A stretch of 64,000 nt of DNA from Branchiostoma floridae (GCF_000003815.2 NC_049981.1:21472257-21536256); one strand, 5' to 3'. Counted from the stretch's first letter, positions 33,985 through 47,039 are shown. Notes: generated from the letters alone by a model not told the origin. A program made the numbers and translations.

Positions 33985-35985
33985 ATGATCTTTATTTGCA
34001 TGTTCCTGCCCATGTGGGCTAAATGCAGCAAATCCCATAATGGGATACTAATTAAAAAGACTAAGTGCTATAACATGGAGTATTACAATTGAATAAACAA
34101 TACATCTGCAACTAAGCTATCACTATATCTAACGTTTACATGACTCTTCCCTTTTCTTAAAACATGTGTATACGAACTCACAGAGTTTGTGTTGTACAAA
34201 GTTGTCTGTGGTTGTCATTATATGTACAAACAGGTTGTCGTTGGTTAACTCTTTACATCGTGTATCTACTACATTCAGAGCACTGATAAAAGAGTTGCGC
34301 ATATCATTGTATAAAGGACACTCTAATATAAAATGGACTTCATTCTCTATACGGTTGGAGTTACAAAGTGTACAGAGTCTATTATTCGGAGGAGTCTGGT
34401 TGTATCTTCCCACTTCAATTTGTAGGGGATGGTCACTGATTCTTAATCTAGCCATGGCTCGGCGATGGCTGAAATTCTGAATATTAAGGTACTGTTCTCT
34501 TTCGTAGGTATGTTTGATTTTTCTATATGTTCTTAGTTTGTTTCCTTGTTTTCCGGTCCTACCACTGGAGTTCAGCCCTGAGTAAAAGGTTTGAAGGTAA
34601 ATGTCCTTCAGTCTTTGCTTCACCTCCGACTGAATTGATGGTATATCTCGACCGTTGTTTAACAATAGGTATGCATAACCCGACTCCTCCAAAATCTTAC
34701 TTACATTAGATAGCCAGCATGGTATATTGCGTCTGTGTAGGTCTTGTTGTACAAGAAATGCTTCATATTGTATGCTATTTGTCGGTACTTCTCTAGTTAA
34801 TCTACAATAATAAGAAAATAGTCTACTGAAAGCCTCGATCCATAGAGGGAATCTTCCTAGCTCCGCTCTAGTAGCGAGATTACTGGCATTTCTTCTTACA
34901 CCTAAGACAACTTTACAGAACTTTAGATGCGCTTGCTCTAATGGAGAATTGTCGTTTAAACTAGAATTGCTCCACACTTCTGCACCATACAATAATATTG
35001 GCACAACACAAGCGTCAAATAACTTACATTGCAGTGGTACTGAAGCATTGTTTCCTCCAAGAGTTGTTCTTATGCTAAATAGCGCCCTTAGTGCCTTCTT
35101 TTGGAGGGTTTTCATTGCTGTGTTGAATTTACACCCCGCTGTAAATACTACGCCTAAATAACAGTACGAGGATACCACTTCTATGTCTTTGTCGAATAAG
35201 CAAAATTTATAGTTTGATAACAATCGTCCCTTACGATTGAAAACAATGATTTTCGTTTTCTTTAAGTTTACTGTTAGTTTCCATTTATTGCAGGAAAGGC
35301 CGAGAACATTGATTGCGTTCTGTAGGCCACGTTGACTTGTTGACAACATGACAACGTCATCGGCATAAAATAAACTTGATACTTTGGATGAATGAAGTAG
35401 AGGGGTATCTAGGTCTCCTGTATTGAGATCGTTAACTAAATCACTAACGTACAGATTAAATAGCGAGGGGCTTAGAACACATCCCTGTCTCACGCCAATC
35501 TCTACAGGGAAATTTTCACTCAGACCTATACTAGTTTTTACACAGGCTTCTGAGTTACTATATAAACTTTTGATGATATGAAAGAATTTCCCCGAGATGT
35601 CATTGGATAGAAGTTTGAATAGAAGACCCTGGTGCCAAACTGAATCGAAAGCCTTCGAAAGATCAATAAAACAAGCGAAGAGGCGTTTTCCGGACTGTGT
35701 GTACTTGGAGATTAGGGTTTTCAATATAAAGATATTATCTGCTGTTCTGTATTTTTTTCTGAATCCTGTTTGGTTGGGTTTTAAAATTTCGTTATCTTCC
35801 ATGAAAGTAGTAAGTCTTTTGTTTAGAATTGAACTAAATAATTTTCCCAGACAGCTAGAAATTGCAATACCCCGATAATTGTTTGGATCATCTTTTCTAC
35901 CTGACTTGTGTATTGGAACTATGTAGCTACTGGACCAGTCTTGTGGGAAGATTCCTGTTTCGAGAACGAAATACACTCATACAAA
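33985..35985 (-). mobile_element. LINE with 615-codon reverse transcriptase ORF
   Basis: Open frame 35976-34129 contains the RT domain: QTGFRKKYRTADNI, FIDLSKAFDSVWH, VRQGCVLSPSLFNLY, the catalytic FYADDVVML, and KWKLTVNLKKTKIIVFN. The C-terminal part has VPILLYGAEVWS, AELGRFPLWIE and a Cys/His motif (CTLCNSNRIENEVHFILEC). The element lacks its 5' half (no endonuclease domain before MYFVLETGIFPQDW), so it cannot move alone. Its 3' end (catgcaaataaagatcattc on the minus strand) borders block repeat 33060-33980. The intact frame implies recent insertion. Confidence 0.85.
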
Positions 35986-36064
35986 GTAATAGACAAACAC
36001 ACAGACAACTGACACTGAAACATAACTTTCTTGGGAAAGGTAAACATAAACGTTACTCAGAGAG

Positions 36065-38290
36065 CTGTCAAACTACTTGTGCCCATACCAAGCTCGTATG
36101 ACCGGAGGCCAAATTCCTTTCCAGGGCAATTTAACCTTCAACGGCACTCCCTGTGGTGGCATTTAATAATAGAGAACCTTAGCCAACGTTGAAAATCGTT
36201 CACCCCAGCACCCCCTCCCCCCACCCCGCCGTAAAACAAAAGCAAGCCCTGCTAGAAGTCTGCGAAGGAGGCAAGCGTCAGGCCGGGACCACAAAGCGAT
36301 CCGTATTTTCTGATTTCTCGCTCTCAGTGTACGCGTTATGTATACATTAATTATAGTAGACTGATATGTTAAACCATCAAATCATACGATATTACGGTAG
36401 ATTTCTTCATACGTATTTCTGTCAATTTCACAGGTAGCAGCTTAACATGAAGTTTCTTTAGTGTAAGTTACTTTAAGAAAAATGGAACATGTATCACGCC
36501 TTCCTGTTACATTGTACAACAGCAAAAATGGCTCAATGGGGCTCTTTTTGAAGGGGAGATCTTACATGGAAGTCAGAGTGGAAACCCATGAAGCGGTCTA
36601 TATTTCAAAGAGTTTTATGACTTAGATCCCTAGTTTTCAAATATAGATATAGAAAGATGAGGTTGATTTATGTTACAGTTACCAGATTACCAGGCCATTT
36701 TAGCACGCAGAGTTATGCCTAGGTTACACATAGCCGACTTTGGCTCCCGAACACTAGCCGACTCTTAGCCGACCCAAGTCGGCAGTAGTTCGGGAGTAGT
36801 CTGACCAGTTTAGGCCACGCCTATTTTTTAGCGCCGAACATGTCCCGAACACCTCCAGACCGGTAAATGACTTACTCCCGACTGTGTCCCAAATGCTAAC
36901 TAACCTATCACCAACCAGCCCGACCTCTAGCCACAGACTGCCTAATCACTCCCGACTGATCCCCAACCGATTGCCGACCCTTTTTCGACTTGAAATAGAC
37001 ATAATCAGCGATTTTCAAAAGAGTGCCCATTTTCGTATTTAATCAAGAATGTCCTTTGTTCTATTTGTAAACATCACTAAGAGATCAAATTTAGATCACA
37101 TATAGCTCCAGTGCGGCATTTATGGGTCTTTTTGTTTTTAGCTGGATGTCTGTCGTGTGAAGTTCGGGAGTGATTCGTCTACGTTCTGGCAATAGTCTTT
37201 TTGCTTGGGAATGAGTTAGCAGAGATTTGTCTAAGGTCTTGGGGTGAATCATTGGTAAGTTGGAAACAAGCTGGGAGTAAATCAGCAATGTTTATGGCGT
37301 GGTTAAGATTTAATTTGACTGCTGACTTACTCCCGAACACCAACCGAACACTAGCCGACCGTGCCGAACACCAGCCGACCACCAACCGACCCATTCCAGA
37401 GTTGCCGTTCAGAGCCGAATGTTTTGAACATTTCAAAACATTCGGATGGAGCAGCCGAACGCCAGCCGACTCAGCCGAACGCCAGCCGAACGCCAGCCGA
37501 CTCAGCCGAACGCCAGCCGACTACAGCCGACTAGCTCCCGAATCACTCCTAAACCATAGTCGGGAGAGAGTCGGGAGCCAAATTCGGCTATGTGTAACCT
37601 AGGCATTACATTCAACATGAATGTTAGTCCGCAAAAGGACGGTAAAGCTTAGGGCACAACCCGCCGCACGTGTTAATCATGCTGTCTACGTGCCAAAACG
37701 TGGGCTATCTTTCGGGATCCGTAATTAAGTGGTAACGTTAAGTACCGCCTCCGTACGAACTCGTAGGGAATCCGACGGATTTTGGAGCACGCAGACACGC
37801 CGTAGAACTTTACGTAACGACAAAACTTATTGTGCCATCAGGCTGCGGATTCGCCCCCCGTACGTGCCATTACGGGCGACGCGCCTGCCCTGTGCAGCCT
37901 GAACGTTTTCAGAATACATGGCGGACGTGGCCTCCCAAAAAAGCGTACGGACAAATTGCACATACGGCGGGTTGAGCCCTTACAATGTAGCTTAAGACGT
38001 AACGTAAGAATGCGAGTTTGAGTTCGCTCCATTCTACACGTAAGCACAGAAGGGAAATGCTGTATAGACGTATACCTATGCTAGAAACAATTAGAAAAAA
38101 ACACTGTTTTCTTACCAACAAGACAGGTAGACCACTGAAGAGAGACTGCCAAACAAGGGTAAGTTTTACGACTCGTCTACCTGTTGAGTTGGTTTTTACG
38201 CTTCCGACGCGTGGGACGAGGGTGCGGGGAGACGTCACGCGTTCCTGGAAAAAGTCTGTGTTATTAATTATCAGAGCTTAGACGCCTATA
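36065..38290. repeat. Duplicated upstream block, copy 2, with an 890-bp insertion
   Basis: Second copy of 33060-33980, interrupted at 36716-37605 by a TIR element. Shorter and more diverged versions of its right part (ctagaaacaaacataaaaaa, accaacaagac, cgtgggaggggg) lie upstream of genes B (41440-41700), C (47200-47470) and D (54620-54790) and pseudogene E (57770-57940). Confidence 0.8.
36716..37605. mobile_element. 890-bp Harbinger-type TIR element (TTA target duplication)
   Basis: TIRs of about 34 bases (tgcctaggttacacatagcc ... and inverse ggctatgtgtaacctaggca) flanked by TTA at 36713-36715 and 37606-37608. The empty site is preserved in the paralogous block: gagttacattcaac at 33337-33350. 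Interior: tandem gccgaacgccagccgact-type strings in both orientations; no transposase. The 3-bp TTA duplication fits PIF/Harbinger. Confidence 0.85.
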
Positions 38291-38589
38291 TTACGCGTCT
38301 CCGGGCTAGAAAGTATTTTTTTCACTGAGTGTAAATCTTAAGACAATCTCAAGAGAGTCGACAGAAGATTTGTGAGGAAGTAAGAGACATTTTCTGGTTT
38401 GCAGGGTTCAAATGACTCCACGGATGGGGCAGGAATCCTGTGCACTAAGGAGGGCCAATTACAAAAACATATCATACTTGATTTAACTTGAATGTCCCTA
38501 GCCTGTCACCAGCCATGGCGATACAGTGATTACGTTTGACGATCTTTCACAAACAAATAACTGACGCCTGTTTGCACAAGCACTAATTA

Positions 38590-38837
38590 CCCCTTTCCAC
38601 TAGGACGGCGCTCTCGACGCGCGCTCTCTTTTTGTGACCTTAGATTTGACATATCGCTCAACGATCGCGAATTCTATAGAAAAGAAAAGACTCTTTTTAC
38701 ACTTTGTGTGTTTTGTTATCTTCTCAGTCACACTTTTACGTTTTGTATGATATACCCAGTGTGAAAGCGAAGGTTACACATATCCTATCTAGGTCGCAGT
38801 GAGAGCGTAGCGTGATCGCCGTCTAGTGGAAAGGGGG
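38590..38837. mobile_element. MITE with cccctttccactag TIRs
   Basis: 248-bp element, ends cccctttccactaggacggc and gatcgccgtctagtggaaaggggg. TTA lies directly left and, after two extra bases, right of it. The interior contains a second inverted pair (gtgtgaaagcg side). No coding capacity. Confidence 0.7.
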
Positions 38838-39952
38838 CCTTAGCAGGCACCCCGAGGCTTGGCTGTGTCATGAACCGAAGTGGTCAAGGCCGAAAGGAGG
38901 CCTGTCTGAATCCAAGGGTGTGCACAAATCCGCAGTATACAGGACCAAAAATATGTAATACTCAACTGAAAGCATTTCATATTTACTTGATTTTGATATT
39001 ACATTTGTCAACTTAGGAACCCATGCCATTATCTCATTGTCAAAATTACATTATTTTCATAAGGTTGGGACAGAAAAGCATTTAGTATATTTTATATTAA
39101 TTCTTGTACTTTGTAATGCCCTTATACTGCAACCACTTTTCTTGCATATCTTAAAGTTCCAATGCATGTAATACAATAGCTTTCCGCTAATTGCATAGCC
39201 TTAAATGTATGTTTCATACAGCCTAATAAATCAAATTAAATCAAACATAACATAACATTGCATATACACCGTTTAAAGTGTGTTATTCAAATTTTGTACA
39301 TATAGTTGTATACCACATCCTCCATACAAATTTTCAAATGAATGTTAACAGCACAAGTTAGCCTTTATTCGTTAAACATATAACCACACGCGTGGAATCT
39401 ACGTTTCATACCATATGTACGCAGACTTATAACGAGCACTGTCTATATTTATCACATTATTTTAGTTCAAAAAAGTTTTTCAGTCGAAAACCGTGTTAAC
39501 TTCTCTTACATGTGAAAATGGTTATCACTATAATGATACAACATTATTTCAACAGTACATTTAGACAAAAGTTATTTTCCTCTTACTAGTGAAATAATGT
39601 GACAGGGGTGCTTTTACATTCATTCACTAATAGACAATCTTTTTCCTCTTACTAGTGAAATAATGTGATATGGTGTGCTATCACATTTTTTCATTAATAG
39701 ATACACTCTCTTTTCCTAGTAGTTGGGCAATAATACGATAGATGGGTGCTATCACATTTTTTCACTTTAATATAGAGATAATGTCGGATTAATTTGGGAC
39801 CTTGCGTCGAACGTAGCCAAGGTTGAAATTTTCTTGGTGATGATTAATTCAGTATACAAATCCATGCTTCATCCAGACGACAGCGCTATGTATTTACTTG
39901 GTTTCTTAACTATTCATTCAGCACTGTGGATGAAAACAAACATGGGGCACTT

Positions 39953-40871
39953 CTACATAATGACACAACCCCCGCAGTCACAACCCCCACAGTCACAACC
40001 CCCACAGTCACAACCCTTGCAGTCACCACAGTCACGGCAGTCAGAGCAGTTACAACCCTTACAGTCACAACCGCTGCAGTCACAACCATTGCTGTCACAA
40101 ACCCTGCAGTCACGACAGTCGCGGCAGTCACAGCAATGCTTCTTCTTCTTTTTGTCACATCCGTTACGTGTACCACGCTCCTCCACTAGGACACCTGCAG
40201 GCGAAATATGTTTAATATGCCACGACATATGATTCATCGCAAACAAGCCTCAACGATTTCCCTGATAATGTCCTAGTTCATTTACTGCTTAGAGGTTCGT
40301 CATTTCGATCAAATTCATACAACGCCAAACCTTTACAGTATGTTCAATTTTTCATGAAATTATTTAAAGAAACCAAAAGATTTGAGTAACCACTTAGTCA
40401 ATACTATCATTGTGATATCCTACCAAACTTGCTTCTTCTTCTGTTTTGAAGAGTGCCTCCTTACAATTAACATGCATACAGTTTTTCTTACGTGTCATAT
40501 AATTTTTTTGAATATGTGGTTTATATTGCATTAATTTGTTATTCTTTTGCTTTGCTTGTTTCAAAAAAAAAATTAAATTAAAATTTTTAACCTCCTTGTT
40601 TTAATGTAATGTTTTTGAAGACTCACGAACATAAGCTTCAGTCTTGAGTGTGTCACCAAAGAGATACTGCACCTTTTGCGGTGACGACTGGCTGGGTTGT
40701 GACCGGAGGGGGAGGACATTGATGATCCTCTCCGAAACTGACTCCGTTTTGACCCGGATGTATGACGTCATCATTTTGTTTTGGGTAATCGCCATTTTGT
40801 AAAGTGGGTTCGGTGGGTTGTTCTGCGGAGTTCACGGCTTCATGGTACGGCGGAGGCGGCGCGGTATCCAT
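39953..40871 (-). CDS. Gene B: PPxY and Cys-rich-tail protein
   Basis: Exon 1 40673-40871 (MDTAPPPPYHEAV ... PVVTAK), exon 2 39953-40194 (GVLVEERG, KKKKKHCCDC, then about 23 Cys), phase-1 intron of 478 bases; 146 residues. The Cys tail is more varied than in A (CRDC, CKGC, CSGC, CDCGGC). It ends CGGCVIM with a TAG exactly where A has CAG, so A reads 13 residues further through sequence that B still has downstream. Exon 1 groups with gene C (HEAVNSAEQPT / QEAVNSGGQPT). Confidence 0.7.
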
Positions 40872-42185
40872 GCTGCTTGGTACAGGCGACTCAGGCAAAC
40901 AACAAATCGTACGACAGGTCATTTTTCCTTCGTCTATTAAAAGTCGGGTCTAAAACCACATGAAAGTCGATAGGATACCCATTATCTAACTTGACCTTCA
41001 TTTTCGTGACCCGTATTCACATTTTCGTGGCCCATACTCACCTATGAATATTATGCACAGCCTTTAAGGTTTTCCTGGTGACAAGCACACAAACAAGCAC
41101 ACAGACAAACATAACTTTTTTGGAGAAGGTAATCATTCCTCATGGGCTACTCATTTGTGCGTATATATATAGCAAGTCCACACGAGTTCCGTATTTACAC
41201 TTTTGGCTCAGAGAAACTTGAATGACAACACGAAAACTCATACGGGCTAGTCAGAGTTGAAACCAATTAAGCGTTCTGTGATATCTATATTACATACGTA
41301 TAGTACTATATTTAGTTAGATATAGAAGGCTGGTGTGGTTTTATGTTACGGTTCGCAGGCCCCGATTCGATTAGCAGCCATTTTAAATTAAAGGCAAATT
41401 TACAGGTAACATGAATGTTAGAATAGACGCACTACAACAGGGCGATAATACGTCAAGTTAGAATGTGTGCTTGAGATCCATTCTACTAGCGTTGTTTGTA
41501 CACACACCGTACAGATGTATATCTACGCTAGAAACAAACATAAAAAAACTCACATTGTCAGGACTACTAGCAACCAACACGGCCAAAAATAGAGGGAAGA
41601 GGAAGAGGGTAAAAGAGGAAGTTCTTCGACTCTTCGACCTGTTGACTAAATTGTTTCCGTTTTTGCCGAGGGAAGGAGGGTGGCGTTGGTAATTACCTTA
41701 AAAAAGAACGTGTTCTTTGTCAGCTATCAGACCCTAGACGACTATCATTGCGTTTTCAGGTAAGAAAGCATTGTTTCATTGGGTGTCAACCTAAAGTCTT
41801 AATCACCTCCACAGGAGGTCTGTAATAAAATAAGAGGCACTTTGGCTAACAGTCAACGTATAGTCTTGTACAGTTGGCACAAATGACCGGGGTCCAGCTC
41901 CTGTATTTAGAAATAGGTCCTTACGAATGGCTAGCCATGGACAATGGACAGAAGCATGGACGTTATATAATGGAAATGCGTGGTGAAGCGCTCCCGTGCA
42001 GATTCGAACCAGTATGACACTCATTTCCGAAAGTACGTGAGATAAGTTGGTTAGATCAGAGATTGTTACCTTTGCCAAGGTTCAATTTTCGGGTGTGTCT
42101 GCCTGTATGTTGTAAGGTGAAGAAGATCTGGGGCCCCTTGCAACTTACATGTAACACCGTACTGTTGCAAGATTTCCGGTGTAGA

Positions 42186-44358
42186 TGTCACGAGGTGACA
42201 TCGTGATCACTCTGTGATCACCCCTGGTGTGGGAAATGTCACCCGATAATTGAGAGCAGATGTACAGGGGTTTGGGAAGGGACATGTGTGAGGGCAGGGG
42301 ATTCCAGCTAGAGACACCGACAGGGTAGGACGTGCCCAGATTGTCCTGAATAAAGGTTATCATATCCGCAACATCATGCCTCTGTCCTGATCCTTGACTT
42401 GACTCACTACCATGCCACCGTGACATCTGGTAGTACGGCTGGGGTGAGTCAGGTTCAACGGACGGGACAGAGGCAAACGGGAGGCGTTCAGAGACGCAGG
42501 AGAGAGTGCCGACCCGGAGTACCGAGCCCGCGGGGTTGACCAGCAAGGGGCAAGGCGGCGAGGGAGTGTCGGTGGCCGAGGCGAGCGAGAGGAAGCAGGA
42601 GGGGAGGCGTGCGAGAGATGCAGACTGACTCGGAGTGATCTGTGATCATGATAACCGCGACAGTAATGGCCTATAGCTGCGGCGAGGGGAGCGGAGTACG
42701 GCCACACGGCGGGCGCGGCAGCAGGGCAAGGGCAGGACGGCCACGCGGCGGTGACCGGAGGAAGAGCGGGTCCGGGCAGAGAGAGACACAGGAGGAAGGT
42801 CGGTGGGCTCGCATATATCATTGACGCACCGTGCACACCGGCCTAGTTCTGTTACTTACTTTGCTTTGTTGTAGTAGTTTTAGATTTGTTAGAATGTAGG
42901 CAACCAACGTTAGATAATTTATGTCAGTGCTATCAGGAGTCAGTGGGGTCCAACGTTTCCCGACCAAATCTGGGTCAGGAGGGAGTAGAGAGAATTTTAT
43001 GTGTTTTGAGTATGCGAGTTATGGATTAGAGAGTAGCTTTAGCTAGGTTATTTTCTAAATAGGAATGGGACAGTAAAGCAAGTATTTTGCGACAAACTTT
43101 CGCCACGCTCTGGGCGGCGAGCATAATTTGTGTGGACGTGGCGGAAGTCAGTGGGGGGCGTCACCAGATGGGTCTGTTTAGATGTTAGAGACAGATGATA
43201 GAATAGTTTTGATTGATAAGAATATAAATGTGGGTTAGTGCGCAGTTAATTCAAAAGCGGGTGGGTCTGGTAGTAAGTGGGGGAGGGGCTGAAGCTGTAG
43301 TGTGTCCAGGAAAGCCATACTTCGGCGGATTCTACCGGGTAGCGGGAAAATCCGGGCACACGAAGGCCGGCAGCGGATAGGACATATGGGTTTTACTCCC
43401 CAGGATAGTAATGTGTAGTTCGTTTATTTTAAAATCTCGTATGTTTCCATGGAAGGTCAGATATGTCCGGCGTTTCTTGTAGTTGTCCTTAAGTCTGTAT
43501 ACGGTATGTTGTGTTTATGTATTGAGGAGACGTAGAGTATCGTAGAGGAGAGAGCAGAGGAGATGAGTTGAGACGTAGTTGAGGTGTCGAGGTTAGGAGA
43601 CCGGTGTGTGTGCGTCAGTGGTTGCTTTGCGTGTCCTGTCCAATCCCAACCTCTACAGGTGAGATTCTACAGTCAACTCGGCGGACAACGATGTCCCGAG
43701 GGCCCGACGTCGTATAGGAGTCGTCGTCGTGGGAGCATCTAGCCGGGAGGCCTCTGTGGACAAGACAAGCCTCTTCCCGACGGGCAGAGGAGTTCCTGCC
43801 GTTTCCCTGTGGTTCCGGGACACACCCGGAAGTGCGCAAGCCGGCCGCCGAGGAGGAAGTTGGAGCAAAACACCTTGCAACCATTGATGAACTTCTGTTG
43901 TAAATTGTTGTGTTTTTGTTGCTGTTTTTGTGTATGTCGGACTATCGTCGACCTGTTTTTGATTATGTACGAGTATGTTGTTGTTCCCTTACCTTTTTAT
44001 TATGAATTGATCGTTGTATTGTAGAAGAATTAGTATAAAAAAAAGCGGTGATTCTTGTAATTAACACTGATGCCTGCTGTCAACAATGTGGAAATTGTTA
44101 AAAAAATGAGGGGTGAGGTGTCACGAGGTGACATCGTGATCACTCTGTGATCACCCCTGGTGTGGGAAATGTCACCCGATAATTGAGAGCAGATGTACAG
44201 GGGTTTGGGAAGGGACATGTGTGAGGGCAGGGGATTCCAGCTAGAGACACCGACAGGGTAGGACGTGCCCAGATTGTCCTGAATAAAGGTTATCATATCC
44301 GCAACATCATGCCTCTGTCCTGATCCTTGACTTGACTCACTACCATGCCACCGTGACA
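42186..44358. mobile_element. Non-coding LTR retrotransposon with identical LTRs
   Basis: Two 240-bp direct repeats, 42186-42425 and 44119-44358, start tgtcacgagg and end ccgtgaca (TG...CA). They look identical base for base. TAGA flanks both sides (42182-42185, 44359-44362). A purine tract (aaaaaaatgaggggtgagg) precedes the right LTR and tctggtagtacggctgggg follows the left, fitting polypurine tract and primer site. The LTR holds gaataaag as a possible poly-A signal. The 1.69-kb interior has no gag, protease, RT or integrase, so it depends on another element (TRIM/LARD type). Orientation is + if the purine tract is read as the PPT. Confidence 0.88.
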
Positions 44359-45397
44359 TAGATATATGTACTGTTTGGACATGCGGTTTGAATATCATGT
44401 TCTGAAGGTCATGAATAATAATGAAGGTCGTGCTTGGTGAAAGCGCTTACGTGCAAGTTTCTTAACACATAACACATACCCACCTGCCAAAGGTCTGGAC
44501 AATCCATAAAAAGGATCGTGATTTAAAGGTGTGAGGACATAGACCCAGACAAAAAGGAGTTGTTCAGAGTATTTTAGCCAAGAAGGCTATTGTAACATTT
44601 CCTCATAGACTAAGTAAATGATGTCTTGATTTGGACGGTGTATATCTAATATTGTGGGCTCTTGTTTAGCCATGTCCTTTGTAAATGCCTTTACAGTGTA
44701 ACTACTTGTATTACATATTGTATATTGTTTAGTTACATGGCCGTGGCTGTATGTTTTATACAGCCTAATAAATCAAAGCAAACATAATGTAACATAACAT
44801 TGCATACTTTATTTAGAAAATCCATAATCTTCCTAGACTTCAAGACATGATTCAAACAGCAATGACATACATACAGAACATACAAACATCAAATAAATAT
44901 TTACATACTGTGGGTCGAACAGTCCACTGCTAGTACTGTACATACAAGTGGTTATATCAAAACGATACTGGGCAGACAATATCATTATTCTGGAAGGGGA
45001 CAATAACAAACAGTCCTGTATCATCACGTCTTCCATACAAGTCCGAAACTTCCGAATAAATATTGATGGCAAAATTTAACCTAGAGAAATCCATTAAGGC
45101 TTAGGTCCCAATTGGAAAACGGGGCAGTTCACTGGCTATTTTTGGCATTTTCGTTCGTGACCCCTACGTGGCACCTTGGAGCACCTTGTGGCTCCCGGTG
45201 TATTTTTGGTCCCGGCCGGGCACCGGGTTGAACTTAAGTCGAACTTAAATGAACATGCACAAATATACGCCGTGACCTACCCGTGTGAAACACCGAGGAA
45301 ATTGAAGGGCGGCCTGCATTGGAACCGGACGTTCCTATTTGCGCAGGAAGAACTCTGCTCTACTCTACTCTCAACTCTACTCTACTCTACTTAACAG

Positions 45398-46149
45398 TTA
45401 GAAATCACAATCGCAGTCACAATCCCCACAGTCACAGTCGCCGCAGTCACAATCTCCGCAGTTACAAGCGAAACAGTCGCCGCAGTCACAGCAACCCCCG
45501 CAGTCACAGTCGGGACATGTACCACAGTAGCAGAAGCCACACCACCAGTCCGTGTGGTCGTGCCTGTGACGTCTCTTCTTGTCATCTGTCGCCGGATCAG
45601 CAGCGTCAGGTGGCGTCGCACGCTCCTCCACTAGGACACCTGACGCAATATGATATTAAGAAAAAAAAATTAATAAATGAAGTGTCAAAGTGTGACGTAG
45701 TACACATCCACACCAGAAACAACTGTTCTGTCAATTCGTCTACGTCATTTTACATACCCTGGGCCCGATCGGGCTGTGTGCGGAAACGAAAAATTTGAGT
45801 TTATGCCAATAAATGTGCACAAGGCAAGCTGTTGAAACATTTTTAGTACGTTTTATGTTCTCGTTGGCTTTCCGTTCCCCGAAGCTGCCCGGCCGGGCCC
45901 CTTTGTGGAAATGTGACGTTAACCTAATCTTGATAAACAAATAGAGACTATACCTTGTGCGGTGACAACCGGCTGAGTGGTGACCGGAGGGGGAGGATAT
46001 TGATCCTCTCCAAAACTGACTCCGTTTAGACCAGGATGCATGACATCAGCCTGTTGATGCGGGTAGGCACCATTTTCTACAGGGGGTCCGGTGGGTTGTC
46101 CTCCGGAGTTCACAGCTTCTTGGTACGACGGAGGCGGTGCGGTATCCAT
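45398..46149 (-). CDS. Gene C: PPxY and Cys-rich-tail protein
   Basis: Exon 1 45954-46149 (MDTAPPPSYQEAV ... PVVTAQ), exon 2 45398-45639 (GVLVEERATPPDAA, DDKKRRHRHD, WWCGFCYCGTCPDCDC, about 19 Cys, ends CDCDF), phase-1 intron of 314 bases; 145 residues. PPSY keeps the PPxY pattern. The acceptor is gcgtcag rather than the cctgcag of A, B and D. Downstream of the stop lies a (CTCTA)n run at about 45355-45392. The upstream ATG shared with A and B is out of frame here because of one extra T, supporting the MDTA start. Confidence 0.7.
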
Positions 46150-46300
46150 GCTGCTTGGTACAGAAGGCTGAGAAAGAACATGTTACGTCTACTGTTGTAC
46201 CACAGGCCATTTTTTATTCGTGTAGATCGGGTCTAAAACTACATTATTGTGTAAAGCTCGTTCGGCTTAATTCCATGGGGTTACCTATATTCGTTGTCTT

Positions 46301-46437
46301 TAAAAACAGGGTATTTAGGGATATCAAGTCAACGGGCGGTGGTTTTAAAATTGCAGTATCTTTAAAATATTTCAGTTTGAAACCACCGTCTTTCGACTCA
46401 ATACTCTATTTAATACCCTGTTTTCAGAAACAACAGA
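46301..46437. mobile_element. Small foldback MITE upstream of gene C
   Basis: Ends aaaaacagggtattta and taataccctgtttt, with an inner inverted repeat ggtggtttt / aaaccacc. No coding capacity. Confidence 0.6.
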
Positions 46438-46647
46438 TATAACAGTGAGGTTACCCCGCGTACAAAGGTGAACTAGCGTTATATCAACGTTGGACCGGTC
46501 GTGTACGCTTGTTGCCCAGGCCCCGTCAAAGAAGATTACACCTAATCATGTTTTTACTCTCCAAGCAGAGAATGGGAAGATTGTGACAATTTATTACGTG
46601 CCCCATTTTGTGGGGACGGCTGAAAGACAACGGAGCATGCGATAACG

Positions 46648-46693
46648 CAAGGAGGTTGAAAGAGGGGAAGGTTCCCCTCTTTCAACCTCCTTG
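46648..46693. mobile_element. 46-bp perfect palindrome with 7-bp direct repeats
   Basis: Two 22-base arms (caaggaggttgaaagagggg and inverse) around gg, flanked by gataacg at 46641-46647 and 46694-46700. Its ten terminal bases caaggaggtt are the same as those of the 22-bp insertion at 33486. Confidence 0.75.
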
Positions 46694-47039
46694 GATAACG
46701 ATAGAAAGGTTACATTCTTCCCCACCGACCTCTGCTTGAAGACTACAGCAATCATTAACTACATACATGGCGGCTGACCGAGATCGTTTAGTCCCCAAGC
46801 AAATCTATCAGAACAAAGGCAGGATAAATAGTGTCCAATTTTGGGGCCGATTGGACACTGTTTAGCCATTTGGTTACTCTCTTTGCCCCCCCCCCCCATA
46901 GATCTTCTTGGAGATTAGGAGCCGCTAGCGATATTTTGACTGATTTTCCGTTCTCAGGACCACATATATATTACATGTTCCATTTTCCTTGATAGAGAAG
47001 CGAGCAGTTCCTCAATGATGCTATTTTGGAAAGTGGGAT

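Noticed and set aside
33643-34092. 149-codon ORF in the duplicated block
   Set aside because: The paralogous block at 37606-38290 does not keep the frame; it is non-coding duplicated DNA.
39834-40232. Plus-strand Gln/Ser/Pro-repeat and Thr/Val-repeat frames opposite the Cys exons of B (also A, C, D and E)
   Set aside because: Mirror frames of the Cys-rich exons; splice sites, intron phase and shared N-terminal codons support only the minus strand.
42360-42836. Pro/Ser-rich minus-strand ORF in the LTR element
   Set aside because: Low-complexity GC-rich frame starting in the LTR, no resemblance to gag or pol.
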